NCBI GenBank assembly: GCA_021155965.1
Contig: JAJNBJ010000029.1
Span: 1-47,259, forward strand
Origin: Flavipsychrobacter sp.
GTDB lineage: Bacteria; Bacteroidota; Bacteroidia; Chitinophagales; Chitinophagaceae
Reading direction: 5' to 3'
DNA: 47,259 nt
Shown: one piece after another, positions 7,485 through 16,272 of the stretch
Layout of the letters: each line of letters begins with the position of its first letter
Position numbering within the stretch: position 1 is the stretch's first letter
Made by a program: the position numbers and the translations under genes
The notes under the pieces: generated by a model
Told to the model about the DNA's origin: nothing
Databases searched by the model: none
What the model saw: the letters and a program-made list of their open reading frames with translations, nothing else

Positions 7485-8555
7485 TTAAGACTTATAAAAT
7501 CCATAATTTCTTCTGCTTGCATCCAAAAAAAGTCGATGAGGCCACACATTTGCATCTTTCGGTAAGTTTATCTTGCTATTTTCCCACTTATAAATATCTT
7601 TATAATCTTCAGTTCTAGGGATATTTTCATGAAGAATTATGTAATAATTATCGTCAATACTAAACCATCCCGCATCAAATGCCCAATGATGAAGTAGACA
7701 GAGACATATTCCATTTCTTAAATCGTCACTACCCATCTTTTCTTTAGGAAAAATATGAGCGGCATGAACAGCAGGATGTTCATTTGGACTTTTTAAACTA
7801 GAATTACATACTGCACATTTAAAATTGTAATGTCGTTTTATTAAAATGCTAAAAGCCCGATCTCTTTTTGTTATACTCACTAATCTTCTTGAAAGAGAAT
7901 TGTCAACAAGATTTGGCATTGACTTGGTTAATGCTATTAATCTATCTTCCTCTTCCTGCAAATCGAACAAACCAAATTCAGCACCGTCTTCTTTTAGTCG
8001 ACTTAAATCAACATTGTCATTGCGATAATCGGAATATTTATTGATAATATTCTGTAGATAAGGTTCTACACCTCCAAATTTTTCTAATCTTCCATTATCA
8101 ACTTTGTAAAAATTACCTCTTGGCGAAAAATTATTTTTATAACCCAAGTCTTCTATAAACTGAACCCACATTAATTCAATATCGATAGTATTGAAAAAGA
8201 AAATAAAGGGAAATTTCGAGTCTTGCCACAAATATTCGGATAGGGTTTCTAGTTTAGCTCTCCAAAATATTTTCACTGGACAAAGAACCGGGATATCGCC
8301 ATCAATCCTCGAACTTTTCACAAGTAGTACATAATCGCCTTCATTAAGATTCCTTATTACAACACTAGCCCCGGAAGGAACACCCCAACAGTTAAATTCG
8401 CCAGTTGGGAATTTACTCCGAAGTTCTTCAAGCAGACTACCATCTGTAATAACACCTTCAGAAACTAACACATCAATGTTGTGTTTCCGGAAAACTGTCT
8501 TGGGAAAATCTTTTGTAGCTCCAAGTTGACCAACATGATGAAAAAACAGATTCAT
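7485..8555 (-). CDS. HNH endonuclease with putative PUA/EVE-like reader domain
   Basis: 356 residues. The C-terminal part (about 247-300) is a zinc-type HNH nuclease: CAVC, then AVHAAHIFPKEK, then NGICLCLLHHWAFDAGWF, with two Cys pairs and the catalytic HAAH. The N-terminal 150 residues contain LNEGDYVLLVKS and a later LWQDSKFPFIFFF segment, a pattern like PUA/EVE/SRA-superfamily domains that read modified bases. EVE-HNH fusions are known as modification-dependent (type IV-like) restriction enzymes, so that role is plausible here. The gene is clearly more AT-rich than both neighbours, suggesting transfer, and no methyltransferase lies near. HNH assignment is firm, the reader domain is inferred. 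Confidence 0.8.
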   Translation of the reverse strand: MNLFFHHVGQLGATKDFPKTVFRKHNIDVLVSEGVITDGSLLEELRSKFPTGEFNCWGVPSGASVVIRNLNEGDYVLLVKSSRIDGDIPVLCPVKIFWRAKLETLSEYLWQDSKFPFIFFFNTIDIELMWVQFIEDLGYKNNFSPRGNFYKVDNGRLEKFGGVEPYLQNIINKYSDYRNDNVDLSRLKEDGAEFGLFDLQEEEDRLIALTKSMPNLVDNSLSRRLVSITKRDRAFSILIKRHYNFKCAVCNSSLKSPNEHPAVHAAHIFPKEKMGSDDLRNGICLCLLHHWAFDAGWFSIDDNYYIILHENIPRTEDYKDIYKWENSKINLPKDANVWPHRLFLDASRRNYGFYKS

Positions 8556-8611
8556 AATAAAATAATTTACTCTAACCTCTTTATACTATAATAACTGTCT
8601 CTAGCCCTTAC

Positions 8612-9844
8612 TCAAATTAACATTCCCGCAATAGCTGCAGAAAGATAAGAAGCCAGCGTGCCGCACAACAGTGCCTTAAGGCCAAGCTTCGCTAGCTCTC
8701 CTTTGCGCTCGGGGACCAGGGCGCCAATGCCGCCTATCTGCATACCCACACTGCTGAAGTTCGCAAACCCGCAAATGGCCACGGTAACAATGGTGAGGCC
8801 TTTGGGTGTTACAATAGGCACATCTCCCGAGGTGAGGTTCTTGAATGCAATGAATTCGTTAATGGTCAGCTTCTGTCCAAGCAATGTAGCTGCATTGGGT
8901 ATATCTTCTGATGGCATGCCCATAGCCCACGCAAAGGGATAGAACAGTTTGGCGAAAATCCAGTCGAGCGAGAGGCCATGATGGGCGAGCGCCAGCAGCC
9001 AGTTGATCATAGCTATCAGCGCAATGAAGCCAATGAGAATGGCAATAACATTCATAGCGATTTTAAAACCGTCAATAGCGCCGTGGGTTACGGCATCCAG
9101 CAGGTTGGTGTAGTTGCTCTTTACGTCTATACTCACCTTTCCCATCGTAGGCGACACCTCTGTCTCCGGGAAAACGATCTTTGAGATCACCAGTGCGCCG
9201 GGTGCTGCCATGAGGCTTGCAGCGAGCAGGTAGTCAGCGCGGGCACCCATATTGGCATATACTATCAGTATGCCGCCTGCCAGGCATGCAAGGCTGCCGC
9301 TCATAGATGCCAGCAATTCGCTTTTTGTCATAGTGGGCAGGTATTCGCGTATCATCACTTGCGCTTCCACCTGCCCCACAAATGCGCTTGCCACATTGCT
9401 TAGTGCCTCTGCTCCGCTCACCCGCATAATGAATTTCATTGCCCTTGCAAAAATCCCCACCAGGAACTGCATCACCCGCAAGTGATACAGTATAGCCACT
9501 ATTACGCACACCAGTATGATGACCGCTGTTATATTGAATGCAAACACAAAAACGTTGGCTATGCGGTAATCACGCACCTGCCCATCATACCCAACTGCAC
9601 CTAACCCGCCAAAAACAAATGCAGCACCTTGTGCAGCAAATGTCTCCAGCTTATGCATACCCTTGCCCAATAGTTGAAACACATTGTTTACAAAAGGGAC
9701 CTTCAACGCCATAACGGCTATGAACAACTGGAGGAACAGGCCACTGAGCACCAGGCGCAGATTTATTTTCCGTTTATTATTCGAGAAAATAAATGCAGTA
9801 CCCAGGATGAGTAATATTCCAATAAGGCCAGTAAACCGTTCCAT
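8612..9844 (-). CDS. Concentrative nucleoside transporter (CNT/NupC family)
   Basis: 410 residues, around ten membrane segments, in the CNT order: N-terminal hydrophobic part, NupC gate region (ALSNVASAFVGQVEAQVMIREYLPTM) and C-terminal core with GFANFSSVGMQIGGIGALVPERK. The motifs G-Q-x-E-A and S-x-x-x-Q-I/G-G match nucleoside binding sites of CNT proteins, which import nucleosides with sodium or protons. It ends at an ordinary gap before the acyl-CoA ligase gene upstream (57 bp), on the same strand. Substrate preference among nucleosides cannot be read from sequence alone. Confidence 0.92.
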   Translation of the reverse strand: MERFTGLIGILLILGTAFIFSNNKRKINLRLVLSGLFLQLFIAVMALKVPFVNNVFQLLGKGMHKLETFAAQGAAFVFGGLGAVGYDGQVRDYRIANVFVFAFNITAVIILVCVIVAILYHLRVMQFLVGIFARAMKFIMRVSGAEALSNVASAFVGQVEAQVMIREYLPTMTKSELLASMSGSLACLAGGILIVYANMGARADYLLAASLMAAPGALVISKIVFPETEVSPTMGKVSIDVKSNYTNLLDAVTHGAIDGFKIAMNVIAILIGFIALIAMINWLLALAHHGLSLDWIFAKLFYPFAWAMGMPSEDIPNAATLLGQKLTINEFIAFKNLTSGDVPIVTPKGLTIVTVAICGFANFSSVGMQIGGIGALVPERKGELAKLGLKALLCGTLASYLSAAIAGMLI

Positions 9845-9901
9845 CTATTAAAAATTCCAGGAAACAAAATCCAAATTCCAATATCAGAAAGCAACAGCTA
9901 T

Positions 9902-11707
9902 CTAAAGTTCAGCTCCGTATATCTCCTCTATTTGCTTTGCATAGCGTTGTTCTATTACCTTACGTTTTATTTTTAATGATGGCGTAAGTTCAGCACTGTC
10001 TATGGTCCACTCATGAGAAAGTAGTGAGAACCGTTTCACCTGCTCTGGATGGCTAAAGAAAGTATTGTACTTATCCAGTTGCTTACGGATTATGTCTTTT
10101 ACTTCAGTGAGGGTTATGAGCTCATCATTATTCTCAGGCACACTCATCTTAGGGAAATTATCGCGCAGGTATTTTCTCAAATTGCCAAAAGCAGGAACGA
10201 TGAGCGCGCCTACAAACTTCCTGTTGGCGCCTATCACCATCATCTGCTCTATGTAGATGCTTTCCTTCATCTTATTCTCCACCACCTGCGGAGCCACATA
10301 TTTACCACCCGATGTTTTGAATATCTCCTTCTTACGGTCTGTTATCTTCAGGAACCTTTCCTCTGTCCATTGACCAATATCACCAGTGTGAAACCAGCCG
10401 CCTTCCATTGCAGGGGCCGTTAATTCGGGATGTTTGTAGTAGCCCACCATTACGTTAGGGCCTTTAACGAGTATCTCCCCGTCTTCAGCTATTTTCACTT
10501 CAACATTATCTATCAGGGTACCTATTGAACCTATTCTCCTGTTCTCGCTCTCAAACCTGTTCACCGATACCACGGGCGAGGTTTCAGTAAGGCCGTAGCC
10601 TTCCATGATAACAATATTTGCGGCTGTAAATATCCTTATCAGCCGCTCCTGGCAGGCAGCAGATCCGATTACTATTGCTTTTACATTACCGCCCAATGCA
10701 GCGCGCCACTTACTAAAGATGATCATATTTGCCAGCCATAACTGGAACCTGTACCACGGATTACCCTTCTTCACATTGTCGAAACGCTTACCAAGGTCCA
10801 GCGCCCAGAAAAACAGGATGCGCTTGGCGCCTTTCAGCTCCATAGCTGTGTTCATGATACGCTCATACACCTTTTCCAGCAATCGAGGCACAGTGGTAAA
10901 CACCATCGGCTTCACCTCTTTCAGGTTCAGCCCGATGGTATCCATGCTTTCGGCATAATAAATGGCAAGGCCCGATTGAATGTATACGTATGTTACCATG
11001 CGCTCAAAAATGTGATTGAGCGGCAGGAAACTCAATGTTTTTGCACCTTCTTCTGCAAACGTGAATGCTGGCATAGAATCCTGCACATTGCTTACAATAT
11101 TGCGGTGCGAAAGCATCACGCCTTTGGGATTCCCTGTAGTGCCTGATGTGTAAATGATAGTGGCCAGTGTATCTGTTGTTATCCCCGATATGACCGAGGC
11201 ATCAGGCTGGGCATTTTTCTCGAGGAGCGTTTTCCAGTGGGCAACACCCTCCAGCAAATCGAAAGAGTAAATATGTTTCAGTGAGGGTATCTCGTTGAAA
11301 GCATCCTTAAATCTTGCATAAATATCTGCATTGGCAACAAATACCGTCTTTACGCCAGCCTCATTAAAAATATAGATAAGATCGGTTGGGCTAACGGTAG
11401 GATAAACAGGAGTAAGCACTGCCCCGGTAAGCTGCACAGCTATATCGGCAAACATCCATTCCGGCCGGTTAGGTGAAATAATGGCTATTTTCTCCTGTTC
11501 CTCCGGCTCCAGTACCTGGTTGGCTATACCCAATGTGAGTAACCCACCCGCCAGTTTCCGGGCAGTTTCCCATACCTCTTTGCCGCTGTAGGTGCGCCAT
11601 TCGCCATTTTCTTTGGCTGCCAGCAATATGGCATCAGGAGAACGGCTTGCCCGTTGTTCAACAATATCAAAAAGACGTTGTACCATATTGGGAACTATGT
11701 TTCTCAT
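9902..11707 (-). CDS. Long-chain fatty acid-CoA ligase (FadD15-like)
   Basis: 601 residues of the ANL superfamily. The AMP-binding motif IIYTSGTTGNPKGVMLSH (about 193-210), the core GYGLTETSPVVSVNRF, the hinge segment with GWFHTGDIG and the A8-type ITDRKKEIFKTSGGKYVAPQ are all present. The enzyme activates free fatty acids to acyl-CoA through an acyl-AMP. Length and order fit the AMP-forming long-chain group (FadD15/ACSL-like). It lies upstream of the nucleoside transporter gene and downstream of a secreted protein gene, all minus strand, with gaps of 57 and 30 bp. Confidence 0.93.
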   Translation of the reverse strand: MRNIVPNMVQRLFDIVEQRASRSPDAILLAAKENGEWRTYSGKEVWETARKLAGGLLTLGIANQVLEPEEQEKIAIISPNRPEWMFADIAVQLTGAVLTPVYPTVSPTDLIYIFNEAGVKTVFVANADIYARFKDAFNEIPSLKHIYSFDLLEGVAHWKTLLEKNAQPDASVISGITTDTLATIIYTSGTTGNPKGVMLSHRNIVSNVQDSMPAFTFAEEGAKTLSFLPLNHIFERMVTYVYIQSGLAIYYAESMDTIGLNLKEVKPMVFTTVPRLLEKVYERIMNTAMELKGAKRILFFWALDLGKRFDNVKKGNPWYRFQLWLANMIIFSKWRAALGGNVKAIVIGSAACQERLIRIFTAANIVIMEGYGLTETSPVVSVNRFESENRRIGSIGTLIDNVEVKIAEDGEILVKGPNVMVGYYKHPELTAPAMEGGWFHTGDIGQWTEERFLKITDRKKEIFKTSGGKYVAPQVVENKMKESIYIEQMMVIGANRKFVGALIVPAFGNLRKYLRDNFPKMSVPENNDELITLTEVKDIIRKQLDKYNTFFSHPEQVKRFSLLSHEWTIDSAELTPSLKIKRKVIEQRYAKQIEEIYGAEL

Positions 11708-11737
11708 AAATATAGTAACAAAATTTTCTTTATTGTA

Positions 11738-12274
11738 CTATTTGAAGACCGATAAAGTGGCTGTATATACACCATTTACCGTGGAGTATGCCACTTTGAA
11801 TTCAATGGTCACTTCACCGGTTTGATACTTGTAACTCAGATCGGGATAGTTTTCCAGGCCTTTTTCTTTGTTTGGCGTTTCGGTGAGCTTATACCCGCTA
11901 TGCGGCAGGCAACGGTCCATATCGCTGGCATATTCTTCATAGTACGCTGCAAAGTCTTTTTTAGAGGTGCCCTGGTAAAATATTCCTTCATAACGCCACC
12001 CAACAGAATCATTGACGATGTTGGATGCATTGGCCCCAACCACACCCCTGAGTGAAACGTACCGGGCTACCCCATTCGTATTTTCCAGCTCCTTACCTTT
12101 TATATCCACAAAATTGGCGCGGGAATAACCAACCATGAACATAAGGGTATTGCAGAAATTCTGGTCTATGTGGCTTTCTGCTTTCTCTCTTTTCGAACCT
12201 TTCTTCTGGGCATACACGATACCGGGCAGCAGCCACAGAGTAACAATTAAGTATTTGAGCTTCATACCGGTCAT
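11738..12274 (-). CDS. Hypothetical exported protein
   Basis: 178 residues with a signal peptide (about 4-22, ending GIVYA). I do not recognise the mature domain; it is compact, without lipobox or transmembrane segment, and ends in strands (YKYQTGEVTIEFKVAYSTVNGVYTATLSVFK). The start at 12274 overlaps the helicase stop codon as ATGA, implying translational coupling; ATG at 12265 would give the same signal peptide without the first three residues. Confidence 0.7.
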   Translation of the reverse strand: MTGMKLKYLIVTLWLLPGIVYAQKKGSKREKAESHIDQNFCNTLMFMVGYSRANFVDIKGKELENTNGVARYVSLRGVVGANASNIVNDSVGWRYEGIFYQGTSKKDFAAYYEEYASDMDRCLPHSGYKLTETPNKEKGLENYPDLSYKYQTGEVTIEFKVAYSTVNGVYTATLSVFK

Positions 12275-13611
12275 TTCTTCTTTGCACCCCGTGTTTTAGG
12301 CTTTCCGTACTTCTCCATCATCTTATCTTTATGGCTGATCTTGATATTCACCTTCTTGTTCTTAGCGAGCTTTTCGTGAAATGCCCCTTTAGATTCCCTG
12401 ATATCGGGCAGCTTTATCAGCACTTCCTTCATGCGCACTTTTGGCTTTTCATCATCTGTGAGCATATCAGATATTTCAAGGCCCTCGGGTAATTCCTGAA
12501 CGGGCACGGTATAATTCATCAATGCCTCTATCTGCGCGAAGAATTCCTGCTCTTTTTCTGTAACAAACGAAATAGCAATACCCTTCTTATCGGCCCTGCC
12601 TGTGCGGCCTATCCGGTGTATGTATGCTTCAGGCTCCTCAGGTACATCAAAATTGATGACGTGCGATACCTCAGTAATATCGAGACCCCGCGCAATAATA
12701 TCAGTAGCTATGATAAACCTGAATTCGCCGGACTGGAATTTATTCACTGTATTGAAGCGATAGTTCTGCGATTTATTGGAGTGCATTACGCCCATGATCT
12801 CTGCAAACTTCGACTCCAGCTCTTCGTACAATTGATCGGCAAGGGATTTTGTGGCGACAAATACCAGTACGCGGGACATATTGGCGTTTTGCTCCAGCAG
12901 CAGTGTGAGCAGGTTTACCTTGGTATAAAAATTAGGAACGCGGTAAACAGACTGATCGATATTTGCCAGTGGTGTGCCTGCAGGGGCTGCTTCCACACGC
13001 TCAGGGGCTGTGAAGTATTCATTCATCAACAACTCCACTTCATCCGTTATTGTTGCAGAGAACATGAGGTTTTGCCGACGTGCTGGCAGCAGGTCCAGTA
13101 TCCTTGTCAACTGCACCCGGAAGCCCAGGTTCATCATCTCGTCCATCTCGTCTATTACCAGCCGCTTTATACCTTTCAGTTTTAAGGAGCCATCCAGCAC
13201 AAGGTCGAGCAGCCTGCCGGGGGTTGCTACTACCACATCGCAGCCATTCTCTACCGCTAAAGCCTGTGGTTTCATATTAACGCCACCATATACACCAACA
13301 ACTTCTACAGATAAATAAGCACAGAGCTTTTTCACCTCTTCCACTACCTGCATCACCAATTCTCGTGTAGGCACGAGGATAAGTACTTGCGGCTGCTTAT
13401 CTTTTGAGAAATTCCATAACCGCAGGCAGGGTAAAAGGTAGGCATAAGTCTTGCCGGTGCCTGTTTGCGCTATGCCGCACACATCTCTGCCAGACATGAT
13501 TACTGAAAATATCTTGTGCTGTATGGTAGTGGGATATTGCAGCCCAAGGTCATCCAGCGCTTTTAGCAGGGATTTGTTGAGGTTAAGGTCATCGAATTTT
13601 ATCTTATCCAT
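12271..13611 (-). CDS. DEAD-box RNA helicase with DEMD motif II
   Basis: 446 residues from ATG 13611 (an in-frame start 30 bp upstream adds ten residues with no family match). The order is canonical: F..LNL and Q motif (PTTIQ, 27-31), motif I AQTGTGKT (48-55), PTREL, TPGRLLDL, motif II DEMD (154-157), SAT, LVFVATKS, ATDIIARGLDI and HRIGRTGR. The third residue of motif II is Met instead of Ala; the metal-binding Asp and Glu are intact, so ATPase activity is still expected. A basic C-terminal tail (KKNKKVNIKISHKDK...KTRGAKKK) probably binds RNA. Role likely in ribosome assembly or RNA turnover, as for RhlE/SrmB types; the exact subfamily is unclear. Confidence 0.93.
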   Translation of the reverse strand: MDKIKFDDLNLNKSLLKALDDLGLQYPTTIQHKIFSVIMSGRDVCGIAQTGTGKTYAYLLPCLRLWNFSKDKQPQVLILVPTRELVMQVVEEVKKLCAYLSVEVVGVYGGVNMKPQALAVENGCDVVVATPGRLLDLVLDGSLKLKGIKRLVIDEMDEMMNLGFRVQLTRILDLLPARRQNLMFSATITDEVELLMNEYFTAPERVEAAPAGTPLANIDQSVYRVPNFYTKVNLLTLLLEQNANMSRVLVFVATKSLADQLYEELESKFAEIMGVMHSNKSQNYRFNTVNKFQSGEFRFIIATDIIARGLDITEVSHVINFDVPEEPEAYIHRIGRTGRADKKGIAISFVTEKEQEFFAQIEALMNYTVPVQELPEGLEISDMLTDDEKPKVRMKEVLIKLPDIRESKGAFHEKLAKNKKVNIKISHKDKMMEKYGKPKTRGAKKK

Positions 13612-13736
13612 AGCCGTTACGAAAGTACTTATTTTGGTCAATTTTTTTGGGTAAACAGTGAGATATATAACTCATTGAATACCTTATCTTACAACATATT
13701 TTTTTGCGCACTATTTGCGCACCGTTTGCACACCTG

Positions 13737-13763
13737 GGCATTGATAATCAATGCCTCTTTTTT
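13737..13763 (+). terminator. Palindrome with T-run, no upstream gene
   Basis: GGCATTGAT-A-ATCAATGCC is a perfect 9-bp inverted repeat (13737-13755) followed by TCTTTTTT, a good plus-strand terminator. No plus-strand gene lies upstream: the helicase runs the other way from 13611. It may end a small RNA made from 13620-13740, or be an operator for the helicase promoter region. The surrounding gap 13612-14099 also holds a GCAAAGACGCAAAG-type short repeat (about 13805-13825). Confidence 0.45.
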
Positions 13764-13916
13764 GAGCATTTGCACTGTTTCCGGCGGGAATAAAAAGTTA
13801 ACCGCAGAGGCGCAAAGACGCAAAGAAAGGCACAAAGATCTTGTGTTTTTCATTGAACAGGGGGGTTAAACGATGTAAAGTTCCGTAAGGTTTTTGAGTT
13901 GAAAAAAATGAAAATC

Positions 13917-13937
13917 CATGACGGGTGTACCGTCATG
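13917..13937. repeat. Short member of the GACGG...CCGTC hairpin family
   Basis: CATGACGG, loop GTGTA, CCGTCATG: perfect 8-bp stem with the TGACGG core of the hairpins at 701-731 and 46997-47027. It lies in the gap upstream of the MazEF-like pair. Confidence 0.5.
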
Positions 13938-14073
13938 AAAAAAAGTTTTTTGGCCGGAATGATTGCCTGTATTGGGTTACAGCGATTTTTGATTTTAGTG
14001 TGATTATGTGTATGTGATTGGTATTGTGGGGGTTGGGAAGGGGAGATTATTAATTAAAGATGGCATTTTTTAG

Positions 14074-14081
14074 TATATTTG
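14074..14081 (+). promoter_or_regulatory. Promoter -7 element TATATTTG of the MazEF-like operon
   Basis: Perfect match to TAnnTTTG, 18 bp before the antitoxin ATG. The 13-base context TTTAGTATATTTG is identical to that upstream of the tnpA remnant on the minus strand (375-387). Confidence 0.6.
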
Positions 14082-14099
14082 TAGCGTAAAGCATGTTTC

Positions 14100-14321
14100 A
14101 TGACATACAGGCAAGTATATAAAGTCACGGATAATACTTTGGTAATTACCCTGCCTTATGGTTTTAAAGATAAGCAAGTGGTAGTGACCATTGATGACAT
14201 GGCAGGTGGGGTAAAAGACAAAATGACGCTTATGAAACAAGCGGCACAAGACCCTCTTTACCTAGCCGACCTGAACGAGGTAAACGAGGACTTTAAGAAT
14301 ATTGACCACGAGACTTTATGA
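14100..14321 (+). CDS. Putative MazE/AbrB-like antitoxin
   Basis: 73 residues. The first half (MTYRQVYKVTDNTLVITLPYGFKDKQVVVTIDD) resembles the swapped-hairpin DNA-binding fold of MazE/AbrB antitoxins; the acidic second half (DLNEVNEDFKNIDHE) fits a toxin-neutralising tail. Its stop overlaps the MazF-like toxin start as ATGA, the usual order and coupling of such pairs. Identity rests mainly on the downstream toxin. It probably represses its own promoter at 14074. Confidence 0.75.
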   Translation: MTYRQVYKVTDNTLVITLPYGFKDKQVVVTIDDMAGGVKDKMTLMKQAAQDPLYLADLNEVNEDFKNIDHETL

Positions 14322-14683
14322 GCGTAAAAAAGTGGGAGATATACCGCGCCAACCTTGAACCCGTAATTGGCTCCGAGCAGGGGAAATCCCGCCCCGTAAT
14401 TATTATCAGCGAGACTGAGATCAACAGCCTTATTAATATTGTAAATGTATTGCCTTTAACATCACGCAAGGACGGCAGAAGTATCTATCCTAACGAGGCT
14501 CTGCTGGAAGCCAACAAGTATGGACTGCCCAACGAGTCTGTTGTGCTATGTTACCAGATCAGGACCTTAGATAAACAGAGGCTGTCTTCGTTATACGGCG
14601 AAATAACTGAAAGGGAAAAGCAAGAAGAAATTCTGAGTGCCGTTTGTTTTCAGTTGGGAATTAACCAAGGGAAACCGAATTAG
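14318..14683 (+). CDS. MazF/PemK-type endoribonuclease toxin
   Basis: 121 residues with the PemK fold pattern: KKWEIYRANLEPVIGSEQGKSRPVIIIS with the conserved E-x-G-K-x-R-P-V segment, a central INIVNVLPLTS strand, then ESVVLCYQIRTLDKQRL. The catalytic Arg in the RPV motif and the following Ser/Thr (PLTS) are present, so the toxin looks intact. MazF toxins cut mRNA at short specific sites. Start overlaps the antitoxin stop by 4 bp. A HEPN-containing gene follows at once, so the three may form one defence unit. Confidence 0.9.
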   Translation: MSVKKWEIYRANLEPVIGSEQGKSRPVIIISETEINSLINIVNVLPLTSRKDGRSIYPNEALLEANKYGLPNESVVLCYQIRTLDKQRLSSLYGEITEREKQEEILSAVCFQLGINQGKPN

Positions 14684-14752
14684 AGATAAATCTTGAAATT
14701 CAGTACCTTGATGTCGCCGAATCCCAAAACCGGAGATTTGGCGAGGACGAAA

Positions 14753-15880
14753 ATGGAGACACCATCTAACAAAGAACAATCACACCATGTTCCCGTAATA
14801 ATAGGAAATTACGCCCCTTTTAGACTTGTTCTCAGAGAAACTGATTCATGGATGCCGACACTCGAACAAATAAATTCAAGGGAGTATGATTATGTAAAAC
14901 TTTGTAGGCTTTCTGGTTTTATTGACATCGGGATTGCACCATTTTCCTTAGGAATTAGTTTTGATGGGAGCTTAGTTCTTCCTGCCTCTCCAAACTTTAA
15001 AACTAGAGAATCTGCCTTCAACAAATTCAACGAGACATTGGGAATTCTGTTATTAGGGGGCATATATTCAGAAGCTGTTCAACCGACAGATATTTCTTTC
15101 GGAACTTTATTTTTTGATGGTTATGTTAAACAACATAATGGGGGAACTGGACACGAAGCATCATTTCATAAAGCAATTCAGACGAAATATGTTAGTACTA
15201 TAGATGTCATAAGTTTGCTTAATCCCAAAACAATAAATTTCACTGAGCTTAAGGATGCTTACAAAAAAGGCAAAGAATATTTCTCAAAATTAGATAAATT
15301 GTCTCCCAGCCTCTTACTCAACGGCACCTCAAATTATGTCAAACACCAGTGGGGAGAAGGATTGATATTTCTTTGGACTTCCATCGAACAGGTAGTTAAT
15401 ATTATCTGGACTAATGAAATTATCAAAAATGACATTGATGGTGAAGAAATTGTTGACGGAAGAAGTAAATTTTTAAAAGATTTCAGGACATGGACGACTT
15501 CTGCTAAGATTGAACTTCTTTATCAAAAAGAATTTATCAGAACCGAGCAGTATAAACTATTAAATAAAGCAAGAAAATCCAGAAATGACTTTGTTCATAA
15601 CGGAAAAGAACTGACACAAGAAAACGTACAATGTGCTTTGAATGGTCTTTTCAGTTTACTTTCATTAGTAATAAGTTCGTACCAAAATTCCGATTTGCTG
15701 AATGACACTCTAGAAACAATCTATAGGAATCAAAGAGGAGATTTGATTCCTAAAAAGACTACGTTTGATAAAGAAGAAGTAACACATTGGCTTTCTTTAC
15801 CTCCCTTACCAGGTGACAATGGCTGGGGCAATAAGGAATATGAAATAATTGATGACCTTGTTCTTAAGCCATTAAAATAA
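14753..15880 (+). CDS. HEPN-domain protein, putative RNase effector
   Basis: 375 residues from ATG 14753, preceded by GAGGA at good spacing; a TTG start 60 bp upstream is open but less likely. The C-terminal part (about 200-320) looks helical and holds KARKSRNDFVHNGKEL, a perfect RNxxxH match to the HEPN R-x4-6-H RNase motif (277-282). The N-terminal 180 residues are unknown to me and may sense an infection signal; the overall layout recalls ApeA-type abortive-infection proteins, but that is tentative. AT-rich and 70 bp after mazF. Role in defence is inferred from motif and neighbourhood. Confidence 0.65.
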   Translation: METPSNKEQSHHVPVIIGNYAPFRLVLRETDSWMPTLEQINSREYDYVKLCRLSGFIDIGIAPFSLGISFDGSLVLPASPNFKTRESAFNKFNETLGILLLGGIYSEAVQPTDISFGTLFFDGYVKQHNGGTGHEASFHKAIQTKYVSTIDVISLLNPKTINFTELKDAYKKGKEYFSKLDKLSPSLLLNGTSNYVKHQWGEGLIFLWTSIEQVVNIIWTNEIIKNDIDGEEIVDGRSKFLKDFRTWTTSAKIELLYQKEFIRTEQYKLLNKARKSRNDFVHNGKELTQENVQCALNGLFSLLSLVISSYQNSDLLNDTLETIYRNQRGDLIPKKTTFDKEEVTHWLSLPPLPGDNGWGNKEYEIIDDLVLKPLK

Positions 15881-15930
15881 ATGGAAGCCAACAAATCCAT
15901 TGACACAAAAATGGCGCTAATATTACTATC

Positions 15931-15984
15931 CCCACTGGTCGAAGGTCTCGCTTCGTCCTGACATAATGCAAGCGTCCCGCTTGT
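15931..15984 (+). repeat. Two-hairpin dispersed element, copy A
   Basis: CCCACTGGTC, then hairpin 1 CGAAG/CTTCG (15940-15955) and hairpin 2 GCAAGCG-TCC-CGCTTGT (15968-15984, one mismatch pair). The same layout is at 45859-45912 and 46752-46805, with changed but still pairing stems. Copy A sits in the gap between the HEPN gene and the convergent HicB gene; the rest of 15881-16062 shows nothing recognisable. Confidence 0.75.
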
Positions 15985-16062
15985 GATTTCCCGCCCGTTG
16001 GTCTTATTTTCAGCAACACGCTCACGCAGGGCAATAGCGAAAGACTCTGAAGGCTCTATATC

Positions 16063-16272
16063 TTATGCAAACAATAATCTCCCCTTAGGCTCGGGGATTT
16101 CCCAACCTTTTTCTTTGGCCAATTCCAGCCATTGTTTGGCTACTATATTAACCTCGTGCAATGCTTCATCCTGTGTTGTCCCATGAGCCAAACAACCACT
16201 TAATTCCGGTATCTCGGCTATAAAAACACTATCTGCCTGGCTCCAGAAAATGATCACTTCATACCTATTCAT
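16063..16272 (-). CDS. hicB: HicB-family antitoxin (short form)
   Basis: 69 residues with the HicB partial RNase H-like fold: RYEVIIFWSQADSVFIAEIPELSGCLAHGTTQDEALHEVNIVAKQWL. The F-I-A-E-I-P-E-L-x-G-C-x-A-x-G core is characteristic. The short form has no C-terminal DNA-binding domain. It overlaps the upstream HicA gene by 8 bp, which fixes the pair as an operon. Confidence 0.88.
   Translation of the reverse strand: MNRYEVIIFWSQADSVFIAEIPELSGCLAHGTTQDEALHEVNIVAKQWLELAKEKGWEIPEPKGRLLFA

Noticed and set aside
13675-13869. 64-residue plus-strand frame in the helicase-mazE gap
   Set aside because: It crosses the palindrome and the AAAGACGCAAAG-type repeat and has no domain.
4873-16013. 15-base identity GTTGGTCTTATTTTC at 4873 and 15999
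   Set aside because: Short, one copy is part of a terminator-like hairpin and the other is not; the surroundings do not match, so chance is likely.
13917-16062. Flanking direct repeats around the MazEF/HEPN island
   Set aside because: I compared both edges by eye and found only copy A on the right; no matching left copy was seen, so the cassette model is not claimed for this island.
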